This document shows, piece by piece, positions 5,159 through 5,201 of a DNA stretch of 5,201 nucleotides. The position numbers and the translations under genes were made by a program. Origin of the DNA: an uncultured Lachnospiraceae bacterium (GTDB lineage Bacteria > Bacillota > Clostridia > Lachnospirales > Lachnospiraceae); contig CAJUJR010000127.1 in NCBI GenBank assembly GCA_910586605.1, positions 1-5,201 of the forward strand, given 5' to 3'. Position 1 is the stretch's first letter, and the number at the start of each line of letters is the position of its first letter. A model generated the notes under the pieces. The model searched no databases. It was not told the origin of the DNA and was given only the letters and a program-made list of their open reading frames with translations.

Positions 5159-5184
5159 CAACTTTAGCTGAATTGACAAAGTTG
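5159..5184. repeat. 7-bp inverted repeat upstream of the sigma-like gene
   Basis: CAACTTT (5159-5165) and AAAGTTG (5178-5184) are perfect complements around a 12-base loop. On the plus strand a run of eight T follows at 5192-5199, so a weak terminator for plus-strand transcription is possible, although seven bases separate stem and T-run. On the minus strand TTGTCA (5180-5175), a -35-like hexamer, lies inside it but has no good -10 partner. It could be an operator or chance. Confidence 0.35.
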
Positions 5185-5201
5185 CTGTCGGTTTTTTTTA
5201 C

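Noticed and set aside
4844..5179. Minus-strand 111-residue ORF starting at 5179
   Set aside because: It overlaps the sigma-like gene in a different frame, and its start lacks a good ribosome binding site.
5159..5199. Strong plus-strand rho-independent terminator
   Set aside because: The stem is only 7 pairs, mostly A-T, has a 12-base loop and is separated from the T-run by seven bases, so it is at best weak.
1..5201. tRNA or rRNA genes, or a new defence system
   Set aside because: No tRNA cloverleaf or rRNA-like conserved sequence was seen, and the genes are either a lone Rpn-family nuclease or decayed transporter and mobile-element parts without a defence-type gene pair.

Overview
The window looks like a chromosomal accessory region of a low-to-mid G+C anaerobic Firmicute, most likely a gut Lachnospiraceae/Clostridia-type bacterium. 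The evidence is strong AGGAGG-type ribosome binding sites, an Rpn-family nuclease of the kind common in that group, and relics of a Tn4451-like or mobilizable element whose protein sequences resemble those of Lachnospiraceae mobile elements. This assignment rests on recognised protein families, not on a search.

Layout, left to right. (1) 1-278: AT-rich leader with a good sigma-A-type promoter (104-132). (2) 279-1238 (+): the only intact, confidently named gene, an Rpn/PD-(D/E)XK nuclease-family protein. (3) 1239-1564: about 325 bases without a convincing gene but with several inverted repeats. (4) 1565-3178 (-): a decayed ABC-transporter-like cluster. In transcription order it holds a possible 16-codon leader ORF, an intact 185-residue two-span membrane protein, a short piece resembling the tail of an ABC ATPase, and a polytopic permease-like gene of 281 codons interrupted by one in-frame TGA. 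(5) About 3241-3350: a compact block of hairpins that reads as a dispersed intergenic repeat rather than a gene. (6) 3383-5201 (-): the scrambled remains of an integrative mobilizable element.

The mobile-element remnant is the most informative part. In transcription order it contains: a sigma-70-region-4-like protein cut off just before its expected recognition helix; the C-terminal part of a RepA-like AAA ATPase; an unassigned stretch of about 140 bases; the C-terminal half of a MobV/TnpZ relaxase with a probable internal in-frame deletion; an apparently intact 70-residue TnpW-like protein; and finally a strong promoter, a perfect Shine-Dalgarno and the first 11 or so codons of a large serine recombinase, which stops after 15 codons. 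Gene order and strand match a functional element, but nearly every gene is joined to the next by a deletion, so it can no longer mobilise or excise itself. The promoter and ribosome binding sites survive, so fusion peptides may still be made.

I did not find a convincing new system. The points most worth checking are the ribosome-binding-site-occluding hairpin at 5115-5142, the structured repeat at 3241-3350, the single TGA in the permease gene, and the series of deletion joints in the mobile element.
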